Assembly: GCA_965230065.1 (NCBI GenBank)
Contig: OZ245942.1
Span: 7,068,001-7,132,000 of the forward strand
DNA from: G965230065 sp965230065
GTDB lineage: Bacteria > Bacteroidota > Bacteroidia > Cytophagales > Cyclobacteriaceae
Direction of reading: 5' to 3'
Length of the DNA: 64,000 nucleotides
Shown here one piece after another: positions 17,543 through 26,946 of the stretch (within the stretch, counting starts at the first letter, position 1; the number at the start of each line of letters is the position of its first letter). The notes beneath the pieces are model-generated. The model was not told the DNA's origin and made no database searches. It was given only the letters and a program-made list of their open reading frames with translations. A program made the translations under genes and the position numbers.

Positions 17543-17604
17543 AACTTTGATAAAGCTATAAACAACTTTGCAGACACTTTGGTCTCGATAGCTTTGTCAA
17601 AGTT
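17543..17604. terminator. convergent inverted repeat, second copy of the AACTTTGA element
   Basis: AACTTTGATAAAGCTAT (17543-17559) pairs 16 of 17 with 17588-17604. It lies between the converging moeZ and glycosyltransferase genes and matches the element at 4758-4810. Confidence 0.6.
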
Positions 17605-18868
17605 CAATTTCCTTCAAATCTTGATACACTTCAAAATATCTTTTAGCAATTTCCTGATAACTGCACAGGGTAGCTCTATGGCGGGCTTTTTCAGAAAATG
17701 ATTCGGGGGCGGGATGTTGATAAAAATATAAAAGTCCTTCAGCAAGGGATTGGCTGTCTTTGTATTGGGCTAAATGACCGTTTTGCTTATGATAAATCAT
17801 TTCTGGAATGCCCCCCACATCAAATGCCAGACAAGGTATGCCACAAGCCATTGCTTCCAGGATGGTATTGGGGAAGTTGTCTTGCAAAGAAGGTAATACA
17901 AATACATCAGAAGCTTGATATACCTCTAGCAATGTATCGCTATTGCTGCTAAGGTTGCCGAAAATATGAAACCCAAATGGCAGTGCTGAAAAAAACTCCT
18001 CTTCCGCCTTTCCGAATATTAATAATTCAATATTTTGGGTATCTTCTATCCTATTTGCAAAAAGTTTCAAGGCTTCTTTTAAATAAACCAGTCCTTTGCG
18101 TTTATCTTGTACATTGGCTGCCCCACAAGCCAAATAATATTTATCTGCAGAAAGCCCCAACCTTTTTCTGCTCTCTTCCTTTTTACCCGGCTTAAAATAT
18201 GCCAGATTGATGGGGTTATTGATGGATAAAATTTTTTGATTAGCTAACAAACTGCTCTTTCTGGCTTCATTTCCTAACCACTGGCTGCATGTAACAAAGG
18301 TGATATTGGCATTTTGGAACAGTTCTTTCTTTTTTGCATTTACCTTAAAAGATAAATCATATGGGTGGGGATGTCGTAAATATGGACAATTTCCACATTG
18401 TTTTTCAAAGTTTCTACAGGCACCCGCATAATGGCATCCGCCCGTAAAAGCCCACATATCGTGCAATGTCCATACAATTGGTTTGTTAAGTTCAACCAAC
18501 TTTTTTATTGATTCTAGCGATAAAAAACCAAAATGCACCCAGTGCAAATGCAAAATATCAGCCTGCTGAACTACAGGATGCTGGCTAATATCTTTACCTA
18601 CATTGGCTGGCGAATATTGGTATAAAACCTTTTTTGACCGGGCTTTTTTCAGAAAACATAACCGTTCCCAACTAAAGCGTAGAAATGCATTAAATTTGGA
18701 AATTCTTCTTCCTGAAATTACATGAACGTTTTCATCAGTCCCATACTTTCTGTCTACAAGAAGGTTAACTTCATCCGAACTGTTATTTTTGAGGGCTTCA
18801 TACAAGCGATAACAGGCTATTCCGGCGCCTCCGTTTGTATCATACGTACTGATAAGTGCAACTTTCAT
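17597..18868 (-). CDS. family 4 glycosyltransferase
   Basis: A 423-residue GT-B glycosyltransferase. The N-terminal domain begins MKVALISTYDTNGGAGIACYRLY, and the donor-site region has the typical EX7E pattern in SLQDNFPNTILEAMACGIPCLAF. The Cys-rich segment WTLHDMWAFTGGCHYAGAC...CGNCP is a hallmark of a GT4 subgroup used in exopolysaccharide and O-antigen synthesis. It is the last gene of a minus-strand glycan cluster (17597-23536), separated from the next gene by 2 bp. Donor sugar unknown. Confidence 0.88.
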   Translation of the reverse strand: MKVALISTYDTNGGAGIACYRLYEALKNNSSDEVNLLVDRKYGTDENVHVISGRRISKFNAFLRFSWERLCFLKKARSKKVLYQYSPANVGKDISQHPVVQQADILHLHWVHFGFLSLESIKKLVELNKPIVWTLHDMWAFTGGCHYAGACRNFEKQCGNCPYLRHPHPYDLSFKVNAKKKELFQNANITFVTCSQWLGNEARKSSLLANQKILSINNPINLAYFKPGKKEESRKRLGLSADKYYLACGAANVQDKRKGLVYLKEALKLFANRIEDTQNIELLIFGKAEEEFFSALPFGFHIFGNLSSNSDTLLEVYQASDVFVLPSLQDNFPNTILEAMACGIPCLAFDVGGIPEMIYHKQNGHLAQYKDSQSLAEGLLYFYQHPAPESFSEKARHRATLCSYQEIAKRYFEVYQDLKEIEL

Positions 18869-18870
18869 GA

Positions 18871-19674
18871 TTAATCCCGGTATCCAAAAATATCCAATTG
18901 CAAATCCATGGTATTGTTTTCCCTATTGTGAAAAATGAAAGGGCTTTTACGTGGCTGGGTATTTTTAACAAAAACCCTAAAGCCACTTTCTTTTAAAACA
19001 CCCAAAATTTCATCCAATTGCTGAGGCTGGCCCGGGAAGGAATGATACTCGACAAAAATATTTTGTACATGCTGCAAACTGTCCTTACAGTCTAAAATAA
19101 CTTTGGTTTCAGCGCCCTCAATATCCATTTTGAGCAGATCGATGGCTGGTTCATTTTGCAACAATTCGGCGAGCCGCACAGAAGGTACATTAATTTTATT
19201 TCCCTCCAACACTACAGAGGCCCCATCAGCCCCTTCCTGCACGAGTTCGATACCATTGTTATGGACCCAAACGGCTTTATGTACAATTTCAATATCAGTC
19301 AAATTATGCCGGTGAAGGTTTGTGGTAAGTAATTTACCAATGGCCGGGTCAGCTTCAAAAGCCTTAATCTTTGCTTCAGGATATTGTTCCTTAAAAAAAA
19401 CACAGGAAGTGCCCACATTGGCTCCGCAATCATAAATGACGGGCATAGTTTTATCACTTTTAAAAGCATAAGAGGCTTCAACGAAAATTTCAAAGAATTG
19501 CCACAAAAATGAGAAGGCATCGGGTACATCAAACTGATAACCTAAAAAATTCACTTTGGTTGGTTCGTACCTGTTTTTGTCACCATACTTCCAGGCAAGC
19601 CTTAAAAATTCCCGGCTTTGTGGGGTACGCCACAGATGGTAAAAATCTTTTAATAATAATTTAAAAAAATACAT
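18871..19674 (-). CDS. FkbM family methyltransferase
   Basis: A 267-residue SAM-dependent methyltransferase. Motif I appears as VIYDCGANVGTSCVFF, and the FkbM pattern continues with KAFEADPAIGKLL and DLLKMDIEGAE (the diagnostic KMDIEG). Members methylate hydroxyl groups of sugars and natural products. It overlaps or abuts the glycosyltransferase genes on both sides, so it probably decorates the glycan made by this cluster. Confidence 0.88.
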   Translation of the reverse strand: MYFFKLLLKDFYHLWRTPQSREFLRLAWKYGDKNRYEPTKVNFLGYQFDVPDAFSFLWQFFEIFVEASYAFKSDKTMPVIYDCGANVGTSCVFFKEQYPEAKIKAFEADPAIGKLLTTNLHRHNLTDIEIVHKAVWVHNNGIELVQEGADGASVVLEGNKINVPSVRLAELLQNEPAIDLLKMDIEGAETKVILDCKDSLQHVQNIFVEYHSFPGQPQQLDEILGVLKESGFRVFVKNTQPRKSPFIFHNRENNTMDLQLDIFGYRD

Positions 19675-20561
19675 CAGAACCTAATCATAAAAAAATTGAT
19701 AATCCTGCGGATAAAGCTTTGTTTAAAGTACTTTTGGTAGCCTTCCATAATCCCTTCATTTTCCTGTAAATCAGGCGTAAATTCGTAGGGAGCCTCTTCA
19801 AATACAACATCCAGTTTTTTGGTTTTAGGGGTTTCTGAGCCGCTGCCATCAGCACCGATGTGCTGTATTTTTGAATTTACCGGAAACAGGCAATACCCCT
19901 TTTGTTTATAATGCGTATAACACCAGCGGATAGCCCAGGAATTAATCATTCCCTTTTGCTGTTTCACCAGCATGGATGTGAGGTTAGGCCCCCCCCTGTT
20001 AAATGCTTTTTGGGCGGCCTTATCCCTTTTAAAGCCCTCATAGTCTTTCACTTCCCAATCTGCCTTTGCCCACCTATCCCGCCAGGTAGCCCACCCCAGG
20101 GAAGATGCCCGGGGGGAAATATATACCGAATGCGGATAGGAGGCGGGCACAGGAATAGGATAGTTAAACCCTGAAATAGAAAATATTTTTTCATCTTCTT
20201 CATAAAACGCCAGCGCGTCGTTGATGAAGTTGAGAAAGCTCGGCAGGCTCAGAATATCATCTTCCATCACAATGATACGATCATAATTGTTCAAAACCGT
20301 GCTTACCCCGGTAATGATGGATTGCGCCAAACCCCAATTTTTTTCCCTTTCCGTAATTTCTATCCGCTTAAATCCTTTGATGGTATATAGGTATTCCCTA
20401 ACCTCCCTTACCTTTTCTACATCTTTATCTGTTTTGGGGCCATCTGAAAATATAAATAACTCACTTTGGCCTGCCAGCGGGTTTTGCAGCAAAGCTTCTA
20501 CTGTCCGGGCTACGTGATGTGGGCGGTTATAAGCAAACAGGGCAATGGGGGCTAATGACAT
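19674..20561 (-). CDS. family 2-like (GT-A) glycosyltransferase
   Basis: A 295-residue GT-A enzyme. It starts with LAPIALFAYNRPHHVARTVEALL, the usual nucleotide-sugar binding start, and has the metal-binding motif VMEDDI (DxD-like) at about residue 100. GWATWRDRWAKADWE is typical of a Bacteroidota subgroup of sugar transferases. Its stop overlaps the start of the FkbM gene by one base. It acts in the cytoplasm on a lipid- or sugar-linked acceptor; specificity is unknown. Confidence 0.85.
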   Translation of the reverse strand: MSLAPIALFAYNRPHHVARTVEALLQNPLAGQSELFIFSDGPKTDKDVEKVREVREYLYTIKGFKRIEITEREKNWGLAQSIITGVSTVLNNYDRIIVMEDDILSLPSFLNFINDALAFYEEDEKIFSISGFNYPIPVPASYPHSVYISPRASSLGWATWRDRWAKADWEVKDYEGFKRDKAAQKAFNRGGPNLTSMLVKQQKGMINSWAIRWCYTHYKQKGYCLFPVNSKIQHIGADGSGSETPKTKKLDVVFEEAPYEFTPDLQENEGIMEGYQKYFKQSFIRRIINFFMIRF

Positions 20562-20570
20562 AAAAGTACT

Positions 20571-21506
20571 TTACTTTTTGGCAGAATAAGGGTTTCGGGG
20601 AAGTTGTACAAATTTATAACCTTCGCGCTTCAATTGTTTTATACATTGAGCGGAAGGGAATTCTTTAAAAATCATTATAGATAACAAAGACGGCTCTATC
20701 AATTTGAGTTTTGTAAGTATATCCAAAACAGCGGTGTATCTTTTGATTTTTTTGAACAGTTTTGAATGCTTATCAGCAATTTCAGCATCAATACCTTCTG
20801 TATAATATTGATTCATTTTTTTGAAGGCCAGAGCCGGATAATTTAATCCAAGAGCTACTTTTTCTATTTCCCTTTCAGAAACTTTATATACATAATTACC
20901 TACATCTTCGTAGGTATGCTTTTTTACTTCTTTGCCAATGAGTGCTTTAAAAACACCCAATTTGTTAAGAAAAAGCAAAAAGTTCCTGAAAAGCATTTGA
21001 AAAGCGTTGGTATAAATGTACTGGTCGGGCGGCTCAAGCAGTACAACGCCTTTTCTGGCCACGCGCAACATTTCATACAGGGCTTTCATGGGCCGGGGAA
21101 AGTGATGAAATGCCTCAATGCACATTACAAAATCAAAAGACTCATCTTCAAACGATAAAGCTTCCGCATTCTCCTGACTGTACTTTGAGATGTAGCCCAT
21201 TTCAGCCCCTTCTTTCAGCAAATATTCTGAAATATCGGTGGCAGTCGCCTCTCCTCCTTTTGAAGCCAGGTAATGGGCATTGCTACCATACCGCCCATCG
21301 CCCACAGTGAGCCAGGATGCTCCCTGGTAAGTCTCCAGTACCGGGTCAACAATACAGTGCCTTTTATGGGCAAGATATGCGCCAACTGTATCGCTACGCA
21401 ACCAGTTTTTGGCCTTCGCTACCCTTTCTCCATCCTTGGCATACAATTTAAAATGTGTAGCATGCTTTTCGTAACTTTCATAATAAAAATCCTGCTTTTC
21501 AGTCAT
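20571..21506 (-). CDS. class I SAM methyltransferase
   Basis: A 311-residue methyltransferase. The SAM motif is degenerate but visible (WLTVGDGRYGSNAHYLASKG), followed by the acidic loop ATDISEYLL and the methyltransf_11-type core FDFVMCIEAFHHFPRPMKALYEMLRVARKGVVLLEPP. The extended C-terminus of about 120 residues is unfamiliar. It is one of three methyltransferases in the cluster and probably methylates a glycan or its lipid carrier. Confidence 0.82.
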   Translation of the reverse strand: MTEKQDFYYESYEKHATHFKLYAKDGERVAKAKNWLRSDTVGAYLAHKRHCIVDPVLETYQGASWLTVGDGRYGSNAHYLASKGGEATATDISEYLLKEGAEMGYISKYSQENAEALSFEDESFDFVMCIEAFHHFPRPMKALYEMLRVARKGVVLLEPPDQYIYTNAFQMLFRNFLLFLNKLGVFKALIGKEVKKHTYEDVGNYVYKVSEREIEKVALGLNYPALAFKKMNQYYTEGIDAEIADKHSKLFKKIKRYTAVLDILTKLKLIEPSLLSIMIFKEFPSAQCIKQLKREGYKFVQLPRNPYSAKK

Positions 21507-21516
21507 AATATTTGGC

Positions 21517-22164
21517 TTATATGCCTAAACAATTCTCACTTTTATAAAACACAGAAGTGCATGTATTATTAGCGGCAACTGGGGCAATGCCCCAAAAATC
21601 GAGCCTTTTGTAGCCTTTTTCTTTAAGTATGACTATGGCTTCCTGGTATTGTGGCCTTTCCGTATTGTCCAGTACCAAAACACCTTCTTCAAGCAGGGCA
21701 TCCATAGCAGTAAGCAGGCATTCGCTTCGTCTTCGGCCATCAACTACAACCATGTGATACTTTTTGTCTTTACGGTGTACTGATTGTACGTATTCATCTG
21801 CCTCCAAAGAATGAAAGAGCAATTCCACGTTGTTTGGCATGCTGGGTTTTATTTTTTTATACCAGCCTTCATCATGCTCTACAGATGTTACGGCTTTTAC
21901 TCTTTGTGCATACCACAAGGTAGAATTTCCACACCCATACTCAAAAATTTCAAAATGAGGCTGTATTCTCTCCTCAATAAATTTGATAAAAGCATAGGTA
22001 TACCAGGGTATAGGCGCACCTGCCCGGTTGACTGACTCTTTCGTGTAATAGGATCGAAACCAGCCATCGTCTTGTAAACCGCTTTCGAGGGTTAGTTGCA
22101 CCCCCCCTCCTGCACCTATGGTATTTAGCAAACTCCAGACAAGTTTTTTTATTGGTTTTATCAC
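21517..22164 (-). CDS. SAM-dependent methyltransferase-like protein
   Basis: A 215-residue protein with a Rossmann-type SAM site: IFEYGCGNSTLWYA, then VTSVEHDEGWYKKI and MVVVDGRRRSECL. This is the pattern of FkbM-like methyltransferases that act in polysaccharide loci. It begins the four-gene run 22164-19674 and is 181 bp from the sulfotransferase gene. Confidence 0.78.
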   Translation of the reverse strand: MIKPIKKLVWSLLNTIGAGGGVQLTLESGLQDDGWFRSYYTKESVNRAGAPIPWYTYAFIKFIEERIQPHFEIFEYGCGNSTLWYAQRVKAVTSVEHDEGWYKKIKPSMPNNVELLFHSLEADEYVQSVHRKDKKYHMVVVDGRRRSECLLTAMDALLEEGVLVLDNTERPQYQEAIVILKEKGYKRLDFWGIAPVAANNTCTSVFYKSENCLGI

Positions 22165-22345
22165 TACAAATTTTATAACAATGAATGCAATATAATTTTG
22201 GTGAAAAATACAGGTTTTTTACAAGAGTGTTCCAACCTTTTCCAAAGAATCTCTATCTCACATTTTCTCCCCACATTATCCAAGTATTGAAGGATTCATG
22301 AAATATGAAAAAATTAAGGAGTAAAAAAGACTCTTTCGTTCGTAT

Positions 22346-23536
22346 TTAGTTATGCCTTAAGTATATCTCACTTTCACTGTACCAGTTTTTCATATCATCT
22401 GCACACCATTGTTCATAAGCTTTACGCTGCTCAGGCTGCCAGGCTTCCGGCCTGAACCGCTCGTAATGCGCTTTATTTTTTTGTTTCTTTTTCAAAGGAA
22501 AGGGCGCAACATTCAAAAACTGCAATAGTGAAGAAATATCATCTCCCAGTTCTTCCAATCGGACAAAGTGCCATCGCTCGGCAGGCAAGGCTTGTAGCTG
22601 CATCTCAATGGTGGTATTGTAATAATGCCAGTACCAACACACTTTTTCAAATTGATCCATCTTCTGCCACGCCTCTTCCGAAAAAACACCACACTGATGT
22701 CCATCAATCCGATAACGGATCAGTTGCTGTTCTACTAAATTGACTGTTGGAAAACGAGTAGACAAATACGTTTCATCAAACCATTTTCTGCCATATACAG
22801 ATGCCACAAAATCTTGTGCATTGCGAATCAGCCAGATGAACCTTGCCCGGGGTAAAATTTCTGCCAGTAATTCTGCCAGATTAAAAAGTTTATGGTCCGA
22901 TTCTCCATACACAACGCCTGGGAAAATACTGGTTTTTGTATAATACCATGCTAATTCCTGCTTTACTTCTTCCCTGGTTTTTAGTCCATGTGCATATTCT
23001 GTCGAGAGGCGGATTAGTAAGCGGTTGGGTTCGTGCAAACAGGTGATATCCGGGTGCTGGTTCAAAATGGCAGCAATGGAGGTACTCCCCGCCCTGCCCG
23101 TGCTGAGGATGAAAAATATGTTGTCCCCCTTGTCCAATGCCGTACTTTTCTGCTTCCGTTTTTTTGGCAAAGCCTTTCCTGAATTATCAATAAAAGCTGG
23201 TTTGGCTGTGAGGGTTTCCGTATCCCAATCGGATAATATTTGTGCATTCGCGTTAATCGTAGCACCATCACACACCACGATGCCTCCCCTGCCCTCCAGC
23301 ACTGCACCACGTTCCAGGGTTACTTCAGAACCCAAATAAATAAGTTCAGGGTTGTTAACAGAAACTTTGCCTTTGATGGTAATTCCTTCTCCCACCAACG
23401 GCAGGCGGGTCAGCTTTTTCCAATTGCCAATGTTTTCTATTGAACTAAGTGGATGGGCAAAAAGGGATAAAAGCCTGTGCAACTTTGCAAATACCTGCCT
23501 TATATCAAAAAATTGACTAATTTTATTAATCTTCAT
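22346..23536 (-). CDS. sulfotransferase with N-terminal beta-helix segment
   Basis: A 396-residue protein. Residues about 140-385 form a PAPS-dependent sulfotransferase: the 5'-phosphosulfate loop ILSTGRAGSTSIAAIL and the 3'-phosphate site WLIRNAQDFVASVYG are clear. Residues about 45-105 (ITIKGKVSVNNPELIYLGS, then VTLERGAVLEG) look like left-handed beta-helix coils of hexapeptide acyltransferases, too short to be a full enzyme. The fusion suggests sulfation of a glycan substrate held by the helix. It is the first gene of the glycan cluster. Confidence 0.8.
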   Translation of the reverse strand: MKINKISQFFDIRQVFAKLHRLLSLFAHPLSSIENIGNWKKLTRLPLVGEGITIKGKVSVNNPELIYLGSEVTLERGAVLEGRGGIVVCDGATINANAQILSDWDTETLTAKPAFIDNSGKALPKKRKQKSTALDKGDNIFFILSTGRAGSTSIAAILNQHPDITCLHEPNRLLIRLSTEYAHGLKTREEVKQELAWYYTKTSIFPGVVYGESDHKLFNLAELLAEILPRARFIWLIRNAQDFVASVYGRKWFDETYLSTRFPTVNLVEQQLIRYRIDGHQCGVFSEEAWQKMDQFEKVCWYWHYYNTTIEMQLQALPAERWHFVRLEELGDDISSLLQFLNVAPFPLKKKQKNKAHYERFRPEAWQPEQRKAYEQWCADDMKNWYSESEIYLRHN

Positions 23537-23650
23537 ACCTTTCGTCAGATATGCCCAAAGTTAGTAGTTTTTCTGGTATTGATAACCCAACGCTGACCTT
23601 CTGATGCAATACTTCTTTTTGTTCGCACTTTTTTTCTTAATCTTTGCCGG

Positions 23651-24586
23651 GTGAAATCCCGTTTCCAACATCCATATCTTTATTTAGTAATGGCCATGCT
23701 TTTCTGGTCGGGCAATTTTGTCATCAGCAAAGCAGTATCTACAGAAGTGCCCCCGGTGGCCCTGGCTTTTTGGCGATGGTGCCTGGCAGCTATTTTCATC
23801 ACTTTATTTACCTGGAAGTATCTTAAAAAGGATGCTGCTATTATTCGCCAGCACTGGAAAATTTTGTTGCCTATCTCTGTACTGGGCGTTACCTGCTTTA
23901 ACACCCTGATTTACATTGGCCTGCAAAATACCACGGCCATCAACAGCCTGCTGTTACAGTCTTTTTTTCCTATTGTAGTGGCTATTTTTTCCTTTGTCTT
24001 CTTCGGGGAAAAACTGCGGTGGTTACAAATTTTAGGCGTACTTATTTCACTATCTGGCACCATATTCCTGGTCTCCCGCGGAAGCTGGACGGTTTTACTC
24101 CAGGCAAAGTTCAATCCCGGCGATTTGTGGATTTGTATGGCGGTTTGCAGCTACGCCGGATACGCGTCCTTGTTACGGTTTCGGCCTAAAATGCATCCGC
24201 TGAGTTTTTTGGCGACCACTTTCCTCATCGGGGTGGTGGTGCTGTTTCCTTTTTACTTGTTAGAAAGCATTTTCTACCAGCCCGTTAACATCAGCTCACC
24301 ATTCGTGTTTTCTGTGTTGTACCTGGCAATTTTTCCTTCTATTCTGGCTTACCTGGCTTTTAATGAAGCCGTAAAAATCATTGGCCCCAACATAGCCGGT
24401 TTGTTTTCGCACCTCATGCCTGTTTTTGGGAGCATTATGGCTGTCATCTTTTTAGGCGAACGTTTTTACTCGTTTCATGCCTGGGGCATTATGCTCATCT
24501 TTTTTGGAATATTATTGGTGATCACCCAGAAAAAGCAGTCAACTCCCTCCCGCCCTGTCAGGACTGGACAACCTTCAAAAAAATAG
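23651..24586 (+). CDS. EamA (drug/metabolite) family transporter
   Basis: A 311-residue inner-membrane protein with ten hydrophobic segments in two EamA repeats (about 8-140 and 155-295). Start MAMLFWSGNFVISKAV and the second-repeat AYLAFNEAVKIIGPNIAG and LGERF motifs are characteristic. I use the GTG at 23651; the ATG at 23690 would cut into the first membrane span. Substrates of this family are metabolites and cannot be predicted here. Monocistronic. Confidence 0.87.
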   Translation: MKSRFQHPYLYLVMAMLFWSGNFVISKAVSTEVPPVALAFWRWCLAAIFITLFTWKYLKKDAAIIRQHWKILLPISVLGVTCFNTLIYIGLQNTTAINSLLLQSFFPIVVAIFSFVFFGEKLRWLQILGVLISLSGTIFLVSRGSWTVLLQAKFNPGDLWICMAVCSYAGYASLLRFRPKMHPLSFLATTFLIGVVVLFPFYLLESIFYQPVNISSPFVFSVLYLAIFPSILAYLAFNEAVKIIGPNIAGLFSHLMPVFGSIMAVIFLGERFYSFHAWGIMLIFFGILLVITQKKQSTPSRPVRTGQPSKK

Positions 24587-24738
24587 TACCACTCCCCCGA
24601 TTTGTTCCGGGGTTTCCTGCTTATGGTCAGAAATATTCCCTAATAAAAATCAATCATCCGCAGATTTGTATTTTGTCTTTTTGGTTGCTAATATGGTGTA
24701 TAGCAAAACCATTTTTTAACATATAACTATCAACCTTT

Positions 24739-25419
24739 ATGAAACTCACATATTATGGACACGCCTGCTTTTCGGTAGAAGTAAACGGTAAAAACCTGTT
24801 ATTTGACCCTTTTATTACGCCAAATGAGCTGGCAAAAGACATCAGGCTGGAAGATATTTCGGCAGACTATATCCTGGTTACCCACGGGCACGAGGACCAC
24901 GTGGCAGATGCCGTACAACTTGCCAAGCTTACAGGCGCAACGGTTGTATCCAACTTTGAAATAATCAGCTGGTTTGGCAATCAGGGTGTTGAAAACAGTC
25001 ATCCGATGAACCTCGGAGGCAGCTGGGAGTTTGATTTTGGAAAAGTAAAATATGTGAATGCCATCCACTCCAGCGTTTTGCCCGATGGCACCTATGGGGG
25101 CAACCCGGGCGGTTTTATCATAACAAGTGGTGATAAAAGCTTCTACTTTGCCGGAGATACGGCCCTGACCCTGGATATGCAGCTGATCCCCCGTTTTGCC
25201 AACCTGGATCTGGCTATTTTACCTGTGGGAGATAATTTTACCATGGGCATTGACGATGCCATGGTGGCCGCTGACTATATCCAGTGCGATAAAATCCTCG
25301 GCGTACATTACGACACCTTCGGCTACATCAAAATTGACCACGAGGAAGCCGTGAAAAAATTTGCCGGTGCAGGAAAAGAACTGACCTTGCTGGATGTGGG
25401 GGCATCTATGGAATTTTGA
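24739..25419 (+). CDS. UPF0173 metal-dependent hydrolase (MBL fold)
   Basis: A 226-residue metallo-beta-lactamase-fold protein. It has the metal-binding THGHEDHVAD motif, a downstream His in VNAIHSS, the Asp in YFAGDTAL and the last His in GVHYDTF. The length and start (MKLTYYGHACFSVEVNGK) match the UPF0173/YtkL group, whose physiological substrate is uncertain. It is a single gene followed by an inverted repeat at 25486-25534. Confidence 0.9.
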   Translation: MKLTYYGHACFSVEVNGKNLLFDPFITPNELAKDIRLEDISADYILVTHGHEDHVADAVQLAKLTGATVVSNFEIISWFGNQGVENSHPMNLGGSWEFDFGKVKYVNAIHSSVLPDGTYGGNPGGFIITSGDKSFYFAGDTALTLDMQLIPRFANLDLAILPVGDNFTMGIDDAMVAADYIQCDKILGVHYDTFGYIKIDHEEAVKKFAGAGKELTLLDVGASMEF

Positions 25420-25485
25420 TTTGTGTCTCTTCCACAGGCAGCCTTCAGGATAAATAATTAGCGAACATTGCGTATTCTTTCTATT

Positions 25486-25534
25486 GCGGACTTTGCGGTT
25501 ACTTCATAAAGGCTCATTTTACCACAAAGTCCGC
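25486..25534. repeat. intergenic inverted repeat
   Basis: GCGGACTTTGCGGT (25486-25499) pairs 13 of 14 with ACCACAAAGTCCGC (25521-25534). It lies in a 289-bp gap after the hydrolase gene and may serve as a terminator, though no T-run follows. Confidence 0.45.
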
Positions 25535-25677
25535 ACGGATGTAAGCAGGATGCGCTAAGAATTGCAAGGTTTTGAACTGATAAACTTTTTACCTGACAGC
25601 AAAGGTGCTGCAAATCAATAATTCACCTCACTATTAAAAATAAAAGAATTTGAAAAGTAATTTCCCTGCACTATATT

Positions 25678-25695
25678 AGCAACCAATAAGTTGCT
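25678..25695. promoter_or_regulatory. candidate operator AGCAACCAATAAGTTGCT
   Basis: An 18-bp near-palindrome 13 bp before the ATG of the AHSA1-ArsR operon. Two very similar palindromes lie before the DinB gene (27450-27467, 27491-27508). Confidence 0.6.
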
Positions 25696-25708
25696 TAAAA
25701 CTAACAAC

Positions 25709-26128
25709 ATGCAAGATAAAATTATCAAACAACACCAGTTTTCACATCCGATCGGGAAAGTCTGGAATGCGATTTCAGTAGCCGAAGAAATTTCTTCCTG
25801 GTTCATTAAGGCCGAATTTAAGGCTGAAGTGGGCTTTCAGTACACTTTTACTCACGAGCAAACCAAGATTACCGGAGAAGTAGTAAAAGCAAACCCTGTG
25901 TATGAGCTGGTGTATACCTGGGTGGTAACCGGCACCGAGGCTGTAACCACTGTGCGTTGGCAATTGGAAGAAAATTCAGATGGTACGTTGTTAACTTTGG
26001 AACATTCAGGCATCAGCCAATATCCAGGGGAAACGGCTGTTGTTATGTTTGAAAATTACCAGGGTGGATGGAACGAATGCTTTGCGAACCTGGGAAAATA
26101 TTTAACAGAAAAAGTAAATGCCCAATAA
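25709..26128 (+). CDS. SRPBCC/AHSA1 domain protein
   Basis: A 139-residue START-like (SRPBCC) protein. It starts MQDKIIKQHQFSHPIGKVWNAIS, the typical opening of AHSA1-like domains, and ends with the long C-terminal helix GGWNECFANLGKYLTE. Such domains bind hydrophobic ligands in a deep pocket. I chose the ATG at 25709 rather than an upstream TTG that falls in the operator. It overlaps the ArsR regulator gene by 11 bp; this pairing is widespread and the two are probably co-regulated. Confidence 0.85.
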   Translation: MQDKIIKQHQFSHPIGKVWNAISVAEEISSWFIKAEFKAEVGFQYTFTHEQTKITGEVVKANPVYELVYTWVVTGTEAVTTVRWQLEENSDGTLLTLEHSGISQYPGETAVVMFENYQGGWNECFANLGKYLTEKVNAQ

Positions 26129-26450
26129 GGATAAAATTAATAAGATTTTTAAAGCAGTGGCCGACCCCACGCGCAGGGAAATTTTTCATGTACTCATGAT
26201 AGCTAGTACCGCTATGCCCATTACCCAAATTTCAGAGCAGTTTGAAATGAGCCGGCAGGGTGTTACCAAACACATCAAATTACTGGAAGAAGCAGGGTTG
26301 ATAAAAATTAGCGGACAAGGCAGGGAAAGGTTTTGCGAAGCCAACCCCACCCCATTGCATGAAATCAAGAATTGGCTCGCGGTATATGACAAATTCTGGG
26401 ATGACAAACTCAAAGACCTGGATACTTTCCTGAATAAAAAGAAAAGCTAA
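26118..26450 (+). CDS. ArsR family transcriptional regulator
   Basis: A 110-residue winged-helix repressor. The HTH is clear: KAVADPTRREIFHVLM, then ITQISEQFEMSRQGVTKHIKLLEEAGLIK. It lacks the paired Cys metal site of arsenic sensors and belongs to the subgroup paired with AHSA1 proteins. The palindrome at 25678-25695 in front of its own operon is probably autoregulatory; related palindromes precede the DinB gene. Confidence 0.9.
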   Translation: MPNKDKINKIFKAVADPTRREIFHVLMIASTAMPITQISEQFEMSRQGVTKHIKLLEEAGLIKISGQGRERFCEANPTPLHEIKNWLAVYDKFWDDKLKDLDTFLNKKKS

Positions 26451-26463
26451 AAAAAATGGAGTA

Positions 26464-26928
26464 TTACCTCCATTCTTTTGCACATGCTTCAATGATTTGT
26501 CGGGGATTTTCCGAAAATTCTTTTTTCACATCTTCTCCTGAGAAAATGTAGAGTTTTTCATCTTTTACCAGCCAAACTTCCGGGTCTCCGGGGGCGGTAA
26601 ACCCTGTGCTGACTGCTTTGGTACAATACCCGCCAAACTGTGGTACATACTTTTCAGGATTGGCAATAAATTCACTCCTGTTTTCCGCAGTGGAAAAAAA
26701 CCATTCCGAGCCATTCCATTCATAACTGTAACTTTCTGTTCCTTTCTCCGGGTTTCCCTGGAAATAAGACACTACATCAAAACCCTCCAGCGCATAGCCC
26801 GACTTTTCGTACACCGGGCTGTGCATATTCAGGGAAATGGGCGTTATTTCTGCAATCATGGCAGTAGCGATGGCAATCACCAATAGCGATGCCACCACAA
26901 TGCCTGTAATTTTTAATATCTTTTTCAT
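26464..26928 (-). CDS. membrane-anchored YHS domain protein
   Basis: A 154-residue protein with an N-terminal membrane anchor (residues 7-27) followed by an outward-facing YHS-type domain. The domain shows YALEGFDVVSYF, the aromatic WFFSTAENRSEFIANPEKYVPQFGGYC stretch with its conserved Cys, and a C-terminal helix. YHS domains are associated with metal or heme-linked redox proteins; the role here is unknown. It converges with the ArsR gene and is followed by the DinB gene on the same strand. Confidence 0.85.
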   Translation of the reverse strand: MKKILKITGIVVASLLVIAIATAMIAEITPISLNMHSPVYEKSGYALEGFDVVSYFQGNPEKGTESYSYEWNGSEWFFSTAENRSEFIANPEKYVPQFGGYCTKAVSTGFTAPGDPEVWLVKDEKLYIFSGEDVKKEFSENPRQIIEACAKEWR

Positions 26929-26946
26929 AGTACTAATTTTAAGAAC

